Shown: in pieces, positions 8,145 through 16,359 of the stretch | Numbering within the stretch: the stretch's first letter is position 1 | How the letters are laid out: every line of letters begins with the position of its first letter | From: an uncultured Alphaproteobacteria bacterium | GTDB taxonomy: Bacteria > Pseudomonadota > Alphaproteobacteria > Puniceispirillales > Puniceispirillaceae | Assembly: GCA_913048595.1 (NCBI GenBank) | Contig: CAJWVJ010000004.1 | Location: 1-43,900, forward strand | Direction: 5' to 3' | Length of the DNA stretch: 43,900 nucleotides | Position numbers and translations under genes: made by a program | Notes under the pieces: generated by a model | The model's input: only the letters and a program-made list of their open reading frames with translations | Databases searched by the model: none | What the model was told of the DNA's origin: nothing

Positions 8145-9509
8145 ATGACTGATCCTCAAGTCGCAATCCTCATGCTCTGCATGTTCATCTTTCTGGTGCT
8201 GCTGGGCTTTCCGATTGCCTTTACCCTTCTCGCCATGGGCGTCGGCTTTGGTTACTACGCCTATTATCAGGGCGGGGTGGAAACCGTCGCCGACATCTTC
8301 AGCAACAACATCTTCTACCTGCTGAACCAGAACACCTATTCGGTGATGGAGAACGACACGCTTGTGGCCGTGCCGCTGTTTCTGTTCATGGGATATGTCG
8401 TCGAGCGCGCGAACATCGTCAGTCGTCTGTTCTACACGCTGCAGATGGCAGCGCGGAACCTGCCCGGGTCGATGGCGATTGCCGCCCTTCTGACCTGTGC
8501 CGTGTTCTCGACCGCCTCGGGCATTGTCGGCGCCGTAGTGACGCTGATGGGCCTTCTGGCCTTCCCGGCGATGGCCGCCGCCAACTACAACAAGCAGTTC
8601 GCTTCCGGCGTGATCTGCGCGGGCGGTACGCTCGGCATCCTGATTCCGCCGTCGATCATGCTGATCGTCTATTCGGCGATTGCCGAGCTCTCGCCGCTGC
8701 GCCTGTATGCGGCTGCGATGTTCCCGGGCCTTCTTCTGGCCGGCCTCTACATCGTCTATGTGATCGTCCGCGTCTATTTCCAGCCGAGGCTGGCGCCCAA
8801 GCCGCGTGACGAAGACGTGCCGCCGGCCGCGAAAATCTACTGGGATCTCGTCGTTTCCTTCGTGCCGCTGACCGTTCTGATCGCCGCCGTTCTGGGCTCC
8901 ATCCTTGGTGGTCTGGCGACGCCGGCGGAAGCGGCGGCGATGGGCGCGCTCGGCGGCCTGATCCTGGCGGTGCTCTATCGCTCGCTGACCTGGACCAAGG
9001 TCAAGGAATCGGTGTTCCTGACGGCGAAATCGACAGCCATGGTCTGCTGGCTGTTCATCGGTTCATGGACCTTCGCGTCGGTCTTCTCCTATCTTGGCGG
9101 CCATGACGTGATTGAGCATTTCGTGCTGGCGTTGGAGCTTGAGCCCTGGCAGTTCCTGGTGATGGTCCAGCTGATTATCTTCCTTCTCGGCTGGCCGCTG
9201 GAATGGTCGGAGATTCTGATCATCTTCGTGCCGATCTTCCTGCCGATGCTCGATACGTTCGGCATCAACCCGTATTTCTTCGCGATGCTGGTGGCGCTGA
9301 ACCTGCAGACATCCTTCCTGACGCCGCCGATGGCGATGTCGGCCTATTATCTGAAAGGGGTGTTGAAGGACCAGATCGAGCTGATCGAGATCTTCAAGGG
9401 AATCCTGCCCTATCTGGCGATCGTGATCTTCTCCATGGTTCTGCTGTATCAGTTCCCGGGTATCGCCCTGTGGCTGCCTGAATATCTGTTCGGCCCGTAC
9501 GCCTCGTAA
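8145..9509 (+). CDS. TRAP transporter large membrane subunit (DctM family)
   Basis: A 454-residue DctM-type permease, the ion-coupled translocating subunit, with about 12 membrane segments. Clear family motifs are FLVLLGFPIAFTLLAMGVGF, TASGIVGAVVTLMGLLAFPAM, ASGVICAGGTLGILIPPSIM and ATPAEAAAMGALGGLILA. The C-terminal half carries LLGWPLEWSEILIIFVPIF and LTPPMAMSAYYLKGV, which suits the mannitol/2-oxo acid subgroup and matches the type of the binding protein. Only 7 bases separate its stop from the amidase start, so the amidase is almost certainly co-transcribed. Confidence 0.92.
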   Translation: MTDPQVAILMLCMFIFLVLLGFPIAFTLLAMGVGFGYYAYYQGGVETVADIFSNNIFYLLNQNTYSVMENDTLVAVPLFLFMGYVVERANIVSRLFYTLQMAARNLPGSMAIAALLTCAVFSTASGIVGAVVTLMGLLAFPAMAAANYNKQFASGVICAGGTLGILIPPSIMLIVYSAIAELSPLRLYAAAMFPGLLLAGLYIVYVIVRVYFQPRLAPKPRDEDVPPAAKIYWDLVVSFVPLTVLIAAVLGSILGGLATPAEAAAMGALGGLILAVLYRSLTWTKVKESVFLTAKSTAMVCWLFIGSWTFASVFSYLGGHDVIEHFVLALELEPWQFLVMVQLIIFLLGWPLEWSEILIIFVPIFLPMLDTFGINPYFFAMLVALNLQTSFLTPPMAMSAYYLKGVLKDQIELIEIFKGILPYLAIVIFSMVLLYQFPGIALWLPEYLFGPYAS

Positions 9510-9516
9510 ACAGGGA

Positions 9517-10836
9517 ATGGTGATGCTGGCGACCGAAATCGTCGAGGCGATCCGCGAGGGCCGGATGACGGCCCGCCAGGTTGTCGAGGACAGTCTGGCC
9601 AGGATCGAGGCGGATGCCGCGCTCTGCGCCTGGGTCCATATCGACGCCGAGGCGGCGCTCGCGAAGGCCGATGAATGTGACAGGCTGCGCCAGCACGGCA
9701 AGCCGCTCGGGCGGCTTCACGGCGTGCCTGTCGGGCTCAAGGACATCATCGATGCCGCCGGTCTGCCCTGCGAATGCGGGGCAGAGGCGATGAAGGGCCG
9801 GATGCCGGAGCGTGACAGCCGGATTGCGGCCGCGCTCCGCGCCGAGGGCGCCATTATCATCGGCAAGACGGTCACCACCGAGCTCGCCTTCATGCAGCCC
9901 GCGGCGACCCGCAACCCGCATAATCCGGCGCATACGCCGGGCGGCTCCTCATCGGGGTCGGCGGCGGCTGTCGGGGCCGGGCATGTGCCGCTTGCCGTCG
10001 GCTCGCAGACCAACGGGTCGGTCAGCCGTCCGGCTTCCTTCTGCGGGACATTCTCGATCAAGCCGACGGCCGGGGTGATCCCGCGCTCGGGCGTTCTCGC
10101 CACCTCCGAAACCCTCGACCAGATGGGTGTCTTCGGCCGTTCGCTCGAGGATATCGGCCTGCTGTGCGATGTCATCGGCGGCTATGACCCGGCTGATTCC
10201 GCCTCCTACCCGCGGCCGCGGCCGCGCATGCAGGACGGGGCCACGGCCGATGCGCCGCTGCCGCCGAATTTCATCTGGTTCGACATGCCCTATTTCGACC
10301 GACTGTCGCCTGCCGCGCGCGACGGCATGGAGGAACTTCTCGGCGCGCTCGGCGACCGGGTGGAGCGGATCGACGCCGCCGAGTCCTTTGCCGGTTTCAT
10401 TGCCGCGCAGAAGATCATTCACGGCCATGAATACGACCGGCATCTTGGCTGGATTCTCGACGAGAACCCGGACGGGATCAGCAAGGGGTCGCGGGACGCC
10501 ATCGCCCTTGGCCGCAGCTATGGCGAGGCCGCCTATGAGGAGGCGCAGGGCATGCGCCACCAGGCCATGAGCTTTTTCGCCACCCTGTTCACCGAGTTCG
10601 ATGCGGTGATCTCGCCGGCCGCGCTCGGCGAGGCGCCGCTGTTCGAAGAGGGCACGGGCGATCCCATCTGCCAGACCATTTTCACCCTTGCCGGGCTGCC
10701 GACGGTGACGCTGCCGCTTCTGGTGGGTGACAACGACCTTCCCATCGGCGTACAGTTGGCTGGAGGGGCCGAGGAGGATGACCGCCTTCTTCGCACTTCC
10801 AACTGGCTTGTCAGCGCGCTGAGTTCGGAAACCTGA
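9517..10836 (+). CDS. Amidase (amidase signature family)
   Basis: A 439-residue serine amidase hydrolysing a carboxamide to acid and ammonia or amine. The Ser-cisSer-Lys triad is visible: K75 in PVGLKDIID, the glycine/serine-rich GGSSSGS at 142-148, and the nucleophile S168 in SQTNGSVSRPASFCG, followed by KPTAG. It lacks the extra domains of GatA or allophanate hydrolase and there are no gatB/gatC neighbours, so it is a stand-alone amidase. It is placed 7 bases after the TRAP large subunit, suggesting the imported compound is, or yields, an amide. ATG 9523 is an alternative start. Confidence 0.87.
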   Translation: MVMLATEIVEAIREGRMTARQVVEDSLARIEADAALCAWVHIDAEAALAKADECDRLRQHGKPLGRLHGVPVGLKDIIDAAGLPCECGAEAMKGRMPERDSRIAAALRAEGAIIIGKTVTTELAFMQPAATRNPHNPAHTPGGSSSGSAAAVGAGHVPLAVGSQTNGSVSRPASFCGTFSIKPTAGVIPRSGVLATSETLDQMGVFGRSLEDIGLLCDVIGGYDPADSASYPRPRPRMQDGATADAPLPPNFIWFDMPYFDRLSPAARDGMEELLGALGDRVERIDAAESFAGFIAAQKIIHGHEYDRHLGWILDENPDGISKGSRDAIALGRSYGEAAYEEAQGMRHQAMSFFATLFTEFDAVISPAALGEAPLFEEGTGDPICQTIFTLAGLPTVTLPLLVGDNDLPIGVQLAGGAEEDDRLLRTSNWLVSALSSET

Positions 10837-10872
10837 CGCCAGACGACACGACCGGAGATTCGAGGAAACGCC

Positions 10873-11073
10873 ATGCTTTCAAGACCCGCAAAACTGATCA
10901 CCGCCGCCATCGGCACCGTGCTTGTGATGATCTTCGTCTTCGGCCTTGCCGACAGCATTTCCAGCGGCTTCGCCGGGTTCTGGGGCGGCCTGCCCTTCTG
11001 GGTCATCGCGCTGATCGTGATGTCCGCCGCCGCCTATGATTTCTGGGACGAGACCATCCGCAAGAAGGACTGA
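10873..11073 (+). CDS. Small two-helix membrane protein
   Basis: A 66-residue protein with two hydrophobic helices (about 8-27 and 37-54) separated by a glycine-rich turn (SSGFAGFWGGLP) and a charged tail (DFWDETIRKKD). There is no recognised family. A GAGGAAACGCC ribosome site precedes ATG 10873. It lies 36 bases after the amidase on the same strand, so it may be the last gene of the TRAP-amidase operon. It is convergent with cueR (14-base gap). Confidence 0.55.
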   Translation: MLSRPAKLITAAIGTVLVMIFVFGLADSISSGFAGFWGGLPFWVIALIVMSAAAYDFWDETIRKKD

Positions 11074-11087
11074 GGTCCCGGTAAGGT

Positions 11088-11477
11088 TCACCCCCCGCTC
11101 AGCGCGTTCAGGATCGGGCAGTCCGGCCTGTGGTCGCCGTCGCATGAGGCGGCAAGCGAAGACAGCTCGTCCTTCAGCGACTGAAGCTCCGCCAGCCGCG
11201 CGTCAATCTCGCCGATCTTCTTGATGGTCAGCGCCTTCACCTCGCGGCTTGGCCTGTTGCGGTCCTCATAGAGCCCGAGCAGTTCACGACATTCCCCGAC
11301 CGAGAAATCGAACCGCCGCGCCTTGCCGACAAACTGCAGCTTGGCGACATCATCCTCGCCATAATCGCGATATCCCGTCGCCGCGTCCTGCCGCGGGCTC
11401 ACCATCCCGATATTCGCGTAATAGCGCACGGTCTTGACCGTCAGCCCGGCGCGCCGCGCCGCTTCACCGATCTGCAT
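11088..11477 (-). CDS. cueR: CueR-type MerR family copper-responsive regulator
   Basis: A 129-residue MerR-family activator. The N-terminal winged helix reads MQIGEAARRAGLTVKTVRYY and continues with a GYRDY wing. A coiled-coil dimerisation helix (EIDARLAELQSLKDEL) follows. The metal loop is CDGDHRPDC, a C-x7-C spacing like that of CueR Cu(I)/Ag(I) sensors; mercury and zinc sensors differ. I chose ATG 11477 because AAGGAGG sits 8 bases upstream, while the track's start at 11492 lacks one. It is divergent from the DUF4396-CopC-CopD operon, with a matching MerR-type promoter between them, so copper control of that operon is strongly implied. Confidence 0.87.
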   Translation of the reverse strand: MQIGEAARRAGLTVKTVRYYANIGMVSPRQDAATGYRDYGEDDVAKLQFVGKARRFDFSVGECRELLGLYEDRNRPSREVKALTIKKIGEIDARLAELQSLKDELSSLAASCDGDHRPDCPILNALSGG

Positions 11478-11500
11478 GGAGGCCTCCTTCATTTTTGCCC

Positions 11501-11531
11501 TTTACCCTCCCCTTGGTGGAGGGTCTATCTG
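11501..11531 (+). promoter_or_regulatory. CueR operator and promoter with a 19-bp spacer
   Basis: A -35 element TTTACC (11501-11506) and a -10 element TATCTG (11526-11531) are separated by 19 bases, the overlong spacer typical of MerR-family promoters. A perfect dyad, ACCCTCC (11504-11510) and GGAGGGT (11518-11524), fills it and resembles known CueR sites (ACCTTCC...GGAAGGT). It points toward the gene at 11551 and ends about 20 bases before that ATG. Confidence 0.85.
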
Positions 11532-11550
11532 TACCATTAGGGAGGCGTGA

Positions 11551-11997
11551 ATGACAGCCCTTGCGCAGACATTTGGAATCAGCTGGCGCTGCCGTCACAC
11601 CTGGTGGCGGGCGAGCTATAACACCTTGTGGTGCCTGCTGGGATGCGCCATCGGCGATCTCGGCACCATCCTGTTCTTTCAGATGACCGGGATTCCCTGG
11701 CCGGTCTGGGCGATCATGAGCCTTGCCATCATGAACGGGCTGCTGACCTCGATCGCGCTTGAAACGGTAATCCTGGCGCGGCAGATGCCGTTGCCACTCG
11801 CGCTGAAGACGGCGCTCGGCATGTCGCTGATCTCGATGATCGGGATGGAGCTGGCGATGAATGTCACCGATGTGGCGCTGACCGGCGGCGCGGTGCTGAC
11901 CTGGTGGGTGGTGCCGGTCATGCTGGCGGCCGGCTTCATCACGCCGCTTCCCTATAATTACTGGCGCCTGAAGGCGCTTGGCAAGGCCTGCCACTGA
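11551..11997 (+). CDS. DUF4396 family membrane protein, first gene of the copper operon
   Basis: A 148-residue membrane protein matching the DUF4396 domain: LLGCAIGDLGTILFF resembles the family's GCxLGD motif, and the end (ITPLPYNYWRLKALGKACH) resembles its P.N.W..K tail. Four hydrophobic helices are visible. Potential soft-metal ligands cluster at the termini (CRHTWW near residue 13, the paired Cys of CLLGC, and the final CH), and helix 3 is Met-rich (MSLISMIGMELAM). GGAGG precedes ATG 11551. Being directly behind the CueR promoter suggests a role in copper handling, which is inference. Confidence 0.75.
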   Translation: MTALAQTFGISWRCRHTWWRASYNTLWCLLGCAIGDLGTILFFQMTGIPWPVWAIMSLAIMNGLLTSIALETVILARQMPLPLALKTALGMSLISMIGMELAMNVTDVALTGGAVLTWWVVPVMLAAGFITPLPYNYWRLKALGKACH

Positions 11998-12011
11998 CGG
12001 GGAATGTCCGG

Positions 12012-12494
12012 ATGACTCGCTATCTGACCGCCATAGGTGCAGCTACGCTGACGTTGGGAACGGCGGCCTACATGACGATCGGCGGGCCGGGGGTGCTGGC
12101 GGATCATGCACTGCGCCCTGATGACAGCCGGCTGGTGGCGCTTGGATCGACTATCTATGTCGAGAATTGCGCCTCCTGCCACGGGGCGCGGCTGGAAGGC
12201 CAGGCGAACTGGCGCGCCCGAGATGCCGACGGCAGGCTGCCGGCCCCGCCACATGACGAGACAGGCCATACATGGCATCATCCTGACAGCTATCTGTTTC
12301 TGCTGACGAAATACGGGATCGAGGCGATGATCGGGCGGCCCTATCCGAACAACATGCCGGCCTATGAGGATGATTTGTCCGACGAGCAGATCATCGCCGT
12401 GCTGTCCTATATCAAGAGCCGGTGGCCGGATCAGGTCAGGCGCCGGCATGATCAGATCAATGACCGCGCTGCCGCGCGGCAAGAGAAAGGCTGA
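12012..12494 (+). CDS. Monohaem cytochrome c, exported
   Basis: A 160-residue c-type cytochrome. The N-terminal hydrophobic segment (LTAIGAATLTLGTAAYMTI) acts as a signal or membrane anchor. The haem motif is CASCH in YVENCASCHGARLEGQ, and the sixth ligand is probably the Met of NNMPAYEDDLSDEQIIAVL, both standard for class I cytochromes. The C-terminus is long and basic (SRWPDQVRRRHDQ). It lies 14 bases after DUF4396 and 3 bases before copC. Its position suggests it passes electrons during periplasmic copper oxidation or reduction; the partner is unknown. Confidence 0.87.
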   Translation: MTRYLTAIGAATLTLGTAAYMTIGGPGVLADHALRPDDSRLVALGSTIYVENCASCHGARLEGQANWRARDADGRLPAPPHDETGHTWHHPDSYLFLLTKYGIEAMIGRPYPNNMPAYEDDLSDEQIIAVLSYIKSRWPDQVRRRHDQINDRAAARQEKG

Positions 12495-12497
12495 CCC

Positions 12498-12848
12498 GTG
12501 ACCCGTTTGATTCTTGCCATGTTTCTCAGCCTGTCGCTTCCGCATCTGGCGGCGGCACATTCGCCGCTGCTGTCATCCAGCCCGGCGGATGGCGAGGCCG
12601 TCGCCGCCGCGCCGGACGCCTTGAAGATGCGTTTCAAGGGCAGGGCGAGGCTTGTCCGCTTCACCCTGTCGGGCGAGGCGGCGGGCGATATCGCGCTTGG
12701 CAGGGATCATCTGGTGATCGAGTCGCAGACCCACAGCATCACGCTTCCCGACCTTGCTGCAGATGATTATCAAGTGCGGTGGCGGGCGATGAGCGCCGAC
12801 GGCCATGTCATCAAGGGCGGCCTGTCCTTTACTATCCATGCCAAGTGA
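12498..12848 (+). CDS. copC: CopC family periplasmic copper-binding protein
   Basis: A 116-residue CopC-domain protein with a signal peptide cleaved before AHSPLLSSSPADG or just after the Ala, placing the copper-binding His at or near the mature N-terminus. The second ligand pair is in MSADGHVIKGGLSFTI (Asp and His two residues apart), matching the Cu(II) site of CopC. The Met-rich Cu(I) site of plasmid-type CopC is absent, so it is a single-site version. It starts with GTG at 12498, 3 bases after the cytochrome stop. Confidence 0.88.
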   Translation: MTRLILAMFLSLSLPHLAAAHSPLLSSSPADGEAVAAAPDALKMRFKGRARLVRFTLSGEAAGDIALGRDHLVIESQTHSITLPDLAADDYQVRWRAMSADGHVIKGGLSFTIHAK

Positions 12849-12872
12849 CGGATTCGGACCGGCAGGGACAAG

Positions 12873-13751
12873 ATGATCGAGATCTGGACCATCCTGACTC
12901 CTGTCCTGCGGTTTGCCTTCTTTCCGGCGCTGCTTCTTGCCGTCGGCGGGGTGGTGTTTTCGATGCTCATGGCACGGCATCTTGGCCAAGCGGGACAGGA
13001 TTACACCGCCCGCGTGACAGGCCGCGCCGCCCTTGTCGGGCTCGGCCTCGCGGCGGCGCAGGTGCCGGCAGCGGCAGGGAACCTTGCCGGCGACCTGCCC
13101 GGGATGATCGACCCCATGCTGATCGCCCTTGTTATGGAGACGCCGACAGGCGCGGCGGCAAGCATGGGTGCGGCCGGCTTCCTGCTGATCCTTGTGGTCG
13201 AGAAATTTGCCAACGACCCCCTGCATCCCGCAAGGATCACCGGCCCCGGCCTCGTCATCCTGTCCATGATGCTCGCCGGCCATGTGAACATGGGTGGCCG
13301 CCTTGCCGCGATCCTGCTGGCGTTGCATCTTTTGGGGCTTTCCTTCTGGATGGGGGCGCTGTTGCCGCTTCGCACGATGAGCCGTGACCCTGCGGCTTAT
13401 GGCGGGCTGCCGGCGCTTGCCGGTCTGGCCGGGGCTTTTGGCAGGATCGCGGGCTGGCTGGTGCCCATGCTGGTTGTCGCCGGCCTTGCCTATGCAGCCA
13501 TTCTTCTAGGGTCGGCCAGCGCGGTGCTGACGACATCATACGGCAATCTTCTGCTGGTGAAGGTCGGGATTGTCGGTGTCTTGCTGGCGCTTGCCTCGCG
13601 CAACCGCTGGCGGCTTGTTCCGGCGATAGGAGACGGCAAGCCCGCCGCTGCGGACCGGCTTGCCCAGTCGATCGCATGGGAAATTCTGGCGGTCTTCGGA
13701 ATCCTTGCGGCCACCAGCCTGATGACGACATCCGTCACATTGCCGGGCTGA
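12873..13751 (+). CDS. copD: CopD family copper-import membrane protein
   Basis: A 292-residue CopD-domain membrane protein with about eight hydrophobic helices. The CopD core spans roughly residues 130-290: HVNMGGRLAAILLALHLLGL and SFWMGALLPLRTM carry the conserved His and Trp/Met residues, followed by LLLVKVGIVGVLLALASRNR, a typical CopD signature. CopC delivers copper and CopD moves it across the inner membrane in the usual model. It is the last gene of the CueR-controlled operon, 24 bases behind copC. Confidence 0.88.
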   Translation: MIEIWTILTPVLRFAFFPALLLAVGGVVFSMLMARHLGQAGQDYTARVTGRAALVGLGLAAAQVPAAAGNLAGDLPGMIDPMLIALVMETPTGAAASMGAAGFLLILVVEKFANDPLHPARITGPGLVILSMMLAGHVNMGGRLAAILLALHLLGLSFWMGALLPLRTMSRDPAAYGGLPALAGLAGAFGRIAGWLVPMLVVAGLAYAAILLGSASAVLTTSYGNLLLVKVGIVGVLLALASRNRWRLVPAIGDGKPAAADRLAQSIAWEILAVFGILAATSLMTTSVTLPG

Positions 13752-13758
13752 GCGCCGC

Positions 13759-14217
13759 CTAGAACAGTGGTTCGCGGGCTTCCTTGACGCAGGCGTACCG
13801 TTCCACGACAAGCGTCGATTTCTCGTCCGATGTCTGCGAATAGCCCTCGAACATGGCATCGCCGCTTGTCCGCGAAATGAAGGCCTGGCGGCTGCTGTTG
13901 CCGTCGTCGATCTCGCAGGCGATCTTCAGGTCGGACAGCTTGCACTGGGACGGCCCGAACAGCACCTCGCCCGACGGATGGTCCATGATCGTGGCGCGCC
14001 TGGAATTCCTGATGTGGATATGAATCCGCCGGTCCGAATCGCGACGCTCTTCGATTTCCAGATCGCTGGGCGAGAAGGCCAGCAGGCGCGAGCGCGCCTC
14101 GCCGGAACATTGAAGTACGAAATTCTCGTCCACAGCAGCGGTGGCGGGGCCTGCCAGTGCCGAAATGGCCATCGAAAGTCCGGCAAGTGATATCAGCAAA
14201 CGGGTGTGGGTCATCAT
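13759..14217 (-). CDS. Hypothetical secreted protein
   Basis: A 152-residue exported protein of no family I recognise. The N-terminus (THTRLLISLAGLSMAISALA followed by GPATA) is a clear signal peptide. The mature part has four Cys residues (LQCSGEA, PSQCKLS, KIACEID, RYACVKE), so two disulfides are possible, and it appears mostly beta: alternating polar and hydrophobic runs such as RRIHIHIRNSRRATIM. I start it at the ATG-ATG pair at 14217/14214; the track's 14301 start would place 28 unlikely residues before the signal. It is convergent with copD (7-base gap) and divergent from the DUF3137 gene. Confidence 0.6.
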   Translation of the reverse strand: MMTHTRLLISLAGLSMAISALAGPATAAVDENFVLQCSGEARSRLLAFSPSDLEIEERRDSDRRIHIHIRNSRRATIMDHPSGEVLFGPSQCKLSDLKIACEIDDGNSSRQAFISRTSGDAMFEGYSQTSDEKSTLVVERYACVKEAREPLF

Positions 14218-14476
14218 CTGTCTTGGCCATCCGTGCGGCGCGGGACATGTCATGTCCCGCCTCGTTATTGCTTCAGAAAATCCGGCCCTTCCGCTTCCCA
14301 TTGACTGTCAAAAACTGTCCGGCACCGCATGTCGGGCCAGACCTTCAGCCCCGCAGTTTTCAGGGCATTTACCTTTTCAAGCAATATCTAATGAAGCCGA
14401 TTTTTCCCAGTCGGACAGGGAGATGGTTTGGCTCTCGGACTTGTGTTTTCGGGGGTTCATGCGCTATCCCTGATCC

Positions 14477-15496
14477 ATGTCAGGGTTTATTGAAAAGACC
14501 GTTGCCGAGCAGGGGTTTGCCGCCAGCTGGAAGCTGCATATGGCGCCGCTGGTCGAGGGCGCGTCGCGGCGCCGGCATCGGCAGATGCTGTTTGGCAGCG
14601 TTGTCACCGGGCTGGCGCTGGGGCTTGGAGGCGCGGCGCTGTTCCTCGCACAGGCTGTTCCCCCGGACAGCCCGTTCGCACAGCCGCTGTTCCTGGCGCT
14701 GGTCCTTGCCCTTGCCGCGCTTGCCGCGATTGCCAGCTGGCTCTCGATGCTGGAGCGGGATGCCTCGCTGCCTGATGCGGCCATGGCCGCGGTGGAAACG
14801 CATTTTGCCGCGCTGTTCACATCTGATGAGAACGCGGCTTTTGCCGAGGTCGTTCTTCAGGACCTTGTCTCTGACGGCGTTCTCGATGACGCGGATTACC
14901 GGGTCATGACTCATCATGCGGGAAGCTATCGCGGATGCCGGATCCGGTTGATCACGGCGCAGGGCACCGCCACCAGGATGGCCTCCGGCACCGCAGGGCG
15001 GCGTGATCTTGTCGTTGCCCGCGTCAGCCTTCCCGTGACCATGACGGGGCGCGTCAATATTGACACCGACCGCAGCCATCTGCCCACTGATGCGCTGTCC
15101 TGCCATGTCGACCATAACCAGTTCGACCATATCTTCGGCATCACCTGCAGTGACCGCATGGCCACGGAGCAGATTGTGAATGCACGGCTGGCGGAAAATC
15201 TGCTGATGGTTCAGCAACAGCTTGCCAACCCGTTGAACAGCAGGGCGGCGAAAGGGCTTCGCGTCGCCGTCCAGATCGCAGAAGGCAGCCTGCATCTTGT
15301 TGTTCAGGAACCGACGCGAGAGGCTGATGGCACCGGCTCCGGAATCGCCGGGGTCGAAGGCCTTGCCCGCAGGCTGATCATGCGCTTCGCCACGGTGCCG
15401 GGCCTTGTCGATGTTCTTCACGGTGATTCCGGCAACCCGCCCGCCTTCGCCTCGCTGGCGGTTCCGGAGCAGTCCGGCCCACGGATCTCGTTCTGA
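14477..15496 (+). CDS. DUF3137 family membrane protein
   Basis: A 339-residue protein resembling the DUF3137 family, function unknown. Two membrane helices near the N-terminus (MLFGSVVTGLALGLGGAALF and FLALVLALAALAAIASWL) are followed by a large soluble domain. That domain contains the family-like stretch DDADYRVMTHHAGSYRGCRI and a central beta-rich part, and ends with an Ala/Gly region. It stands alone between a divergent secreted protein and the HAD gene, with 113 bases before the latter. Confidence 0.65.
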   Translation: MSGFIEKTVAEQGFAASWKLHMAPLVEGASRRRHRQMLFGSVVTGLALGLGGAALFLAQAVPPDSPFAQPLFLALVLALAALAAIASWLSMLERDASLPDAAMAAVETHFAALFTSDENAAFAEVVLQDLVSDGVLDDADYRVMTHHAGSYRGCRIRLITAQGTATRMASGTAGRRDLVVARVSLPVTMTGRVNIDTDRSHLPTDALSCHVDHNQFDHIFGITCSDRMATEQIVNARLAENLLMVQQQLANPLNSRAAKGLRVAVQIAEGSLHLVVQEPTREADGTGSGIAGVEGLARRLIMRFATVPGLVDVLHGDSGNPPAFASLAVPEQSGPRISF

Positions 15497-15609
15497 CCTT
15501 TCACGCAACTGTTTTTGCATTCTTTTGCAGTTGGCATCACAGTGCGTCGTCGGTTAAATCACGGTGTTCTGCTTCAATCTTTCGCGCTCCGGCACGCCCT
15601 GGTGACAAT

Positions 15610-16359
15610 ATGAAACTATCCGACTTCACGGCGCTGACCTTTGACTGCTACGGCACGCTCATTGATTGGGAGACCGGCATGGTGAACGGGCTTCGCCCGC
15701 TGACCGACAGGATTGCCGCGCACACCGGCGACGCGCCGGCACGCAACATGATCCTCGAGGCGCATGCCCGCCACGAATCCGCACAGCAGCGCCAGACCCC
15801 CGCAAAGCGGTACAGCGATCTTCTTGCCTGCGTTTATCGCCGGCTTGCCGAGGAATGGAACATCGCTGTCAGTTGGGACGAGGCGATGACCTATGGCCAT
15901 TCTGTCGAGCACTGGCCAGCCTTTGCCGACTCCGCGGCCGCGCTTGCCTATCTCAAGCAGCATTTCCAGCTCGTGATCCTGTCCAATGTCGATAATGCCA
16001 GCTTTGCCCATAGCCATGCGAGGCTTGGCGTTGAATTCGACGGCATCTATACCGCCGAGGATGTCGGAAGCTACAAGCCTGACGATGCGAATTTCACCTA
16101 TATGCTGGACAAGCTCGCATCACGCGGCGTCGCGCCGGACGACATCCTGCACACGGCGGAAAGCATGTTTCACGACCATGCGCCGGCAAACCGGCATGGT
16201 CTCAGGAATTGCTGGATTTATCGCCGGCATGCGGATGAGGGGTTTGGCGCCACGATGAACCCGGGTGATATGCCGTCCTATGACTTCCGCTTCAACAGCA
16301 TGGCCGAGATGGTCGAGGCGCACCGCGCCGAACTGGCGGGCCTGACCCCGAACGCCTAA
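15610..16359 (+). CDS. Haloacid dehalogenase type II (HAD superfamily)
   Basis: A 249-residue HAD-superfamily hydrolase of the L-2-haloacid dehalogenase group. Motif I is FDCYGTLIDWE with nucleophile D12, motif II is VILSNVDNASF, and the lysine of motif III is in GSYKPDDANF. The cap domain (about 20-90) contains YSDLLACVYRRLAEEW. Motif IV (AESMFHDHAPANRHG) keeps a Asp. Members act on 2-haloacids or related small acids; phosphatase activity cannot be ruled out. It is convergent with the DUF1330 gene, and the two stops overlap by 4 bases. Confidence 0.82.
   Translation: MKLSDFTALTFDCYGTLIDWETGMVNGLRPLTDRIAAHTGDAPARNMILEAHARHESAQQRQTPAKRYSDLLACVYRRLAEEWNIAVSWDEAMTYGHSVEHWPAFADSAAALAYLKQHFQLVILSNVDNASFAHSHARLGVEFDGIYTAEDVGSYKPDDANFTYMLDKLASRGVAPDDILHTAESMFHDHAPANRHGLRNCWIYRRHADEGFGATMNPGDMPSYDFRFNSMAEMVEAHRAELAGLTPNA

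Noticed and set aside
14305-14320. CTGTCA-AAAA-CTGTCC, resembling a second Pho box between the secreted protein gene and the DUF3137 gene.
   Set aside because: The half-sites are 10 bases apart rather than 11, so PhoB would not bind them in phase, and neither flanking gene has a phosphate-related role.
15506-15533. CAACTG...CAGTTG inverted repeat before the HAD gene.
   Set aside because: Only 6-bp arms with a 16-base spacer. It is too weak to call as a terminator or operator.
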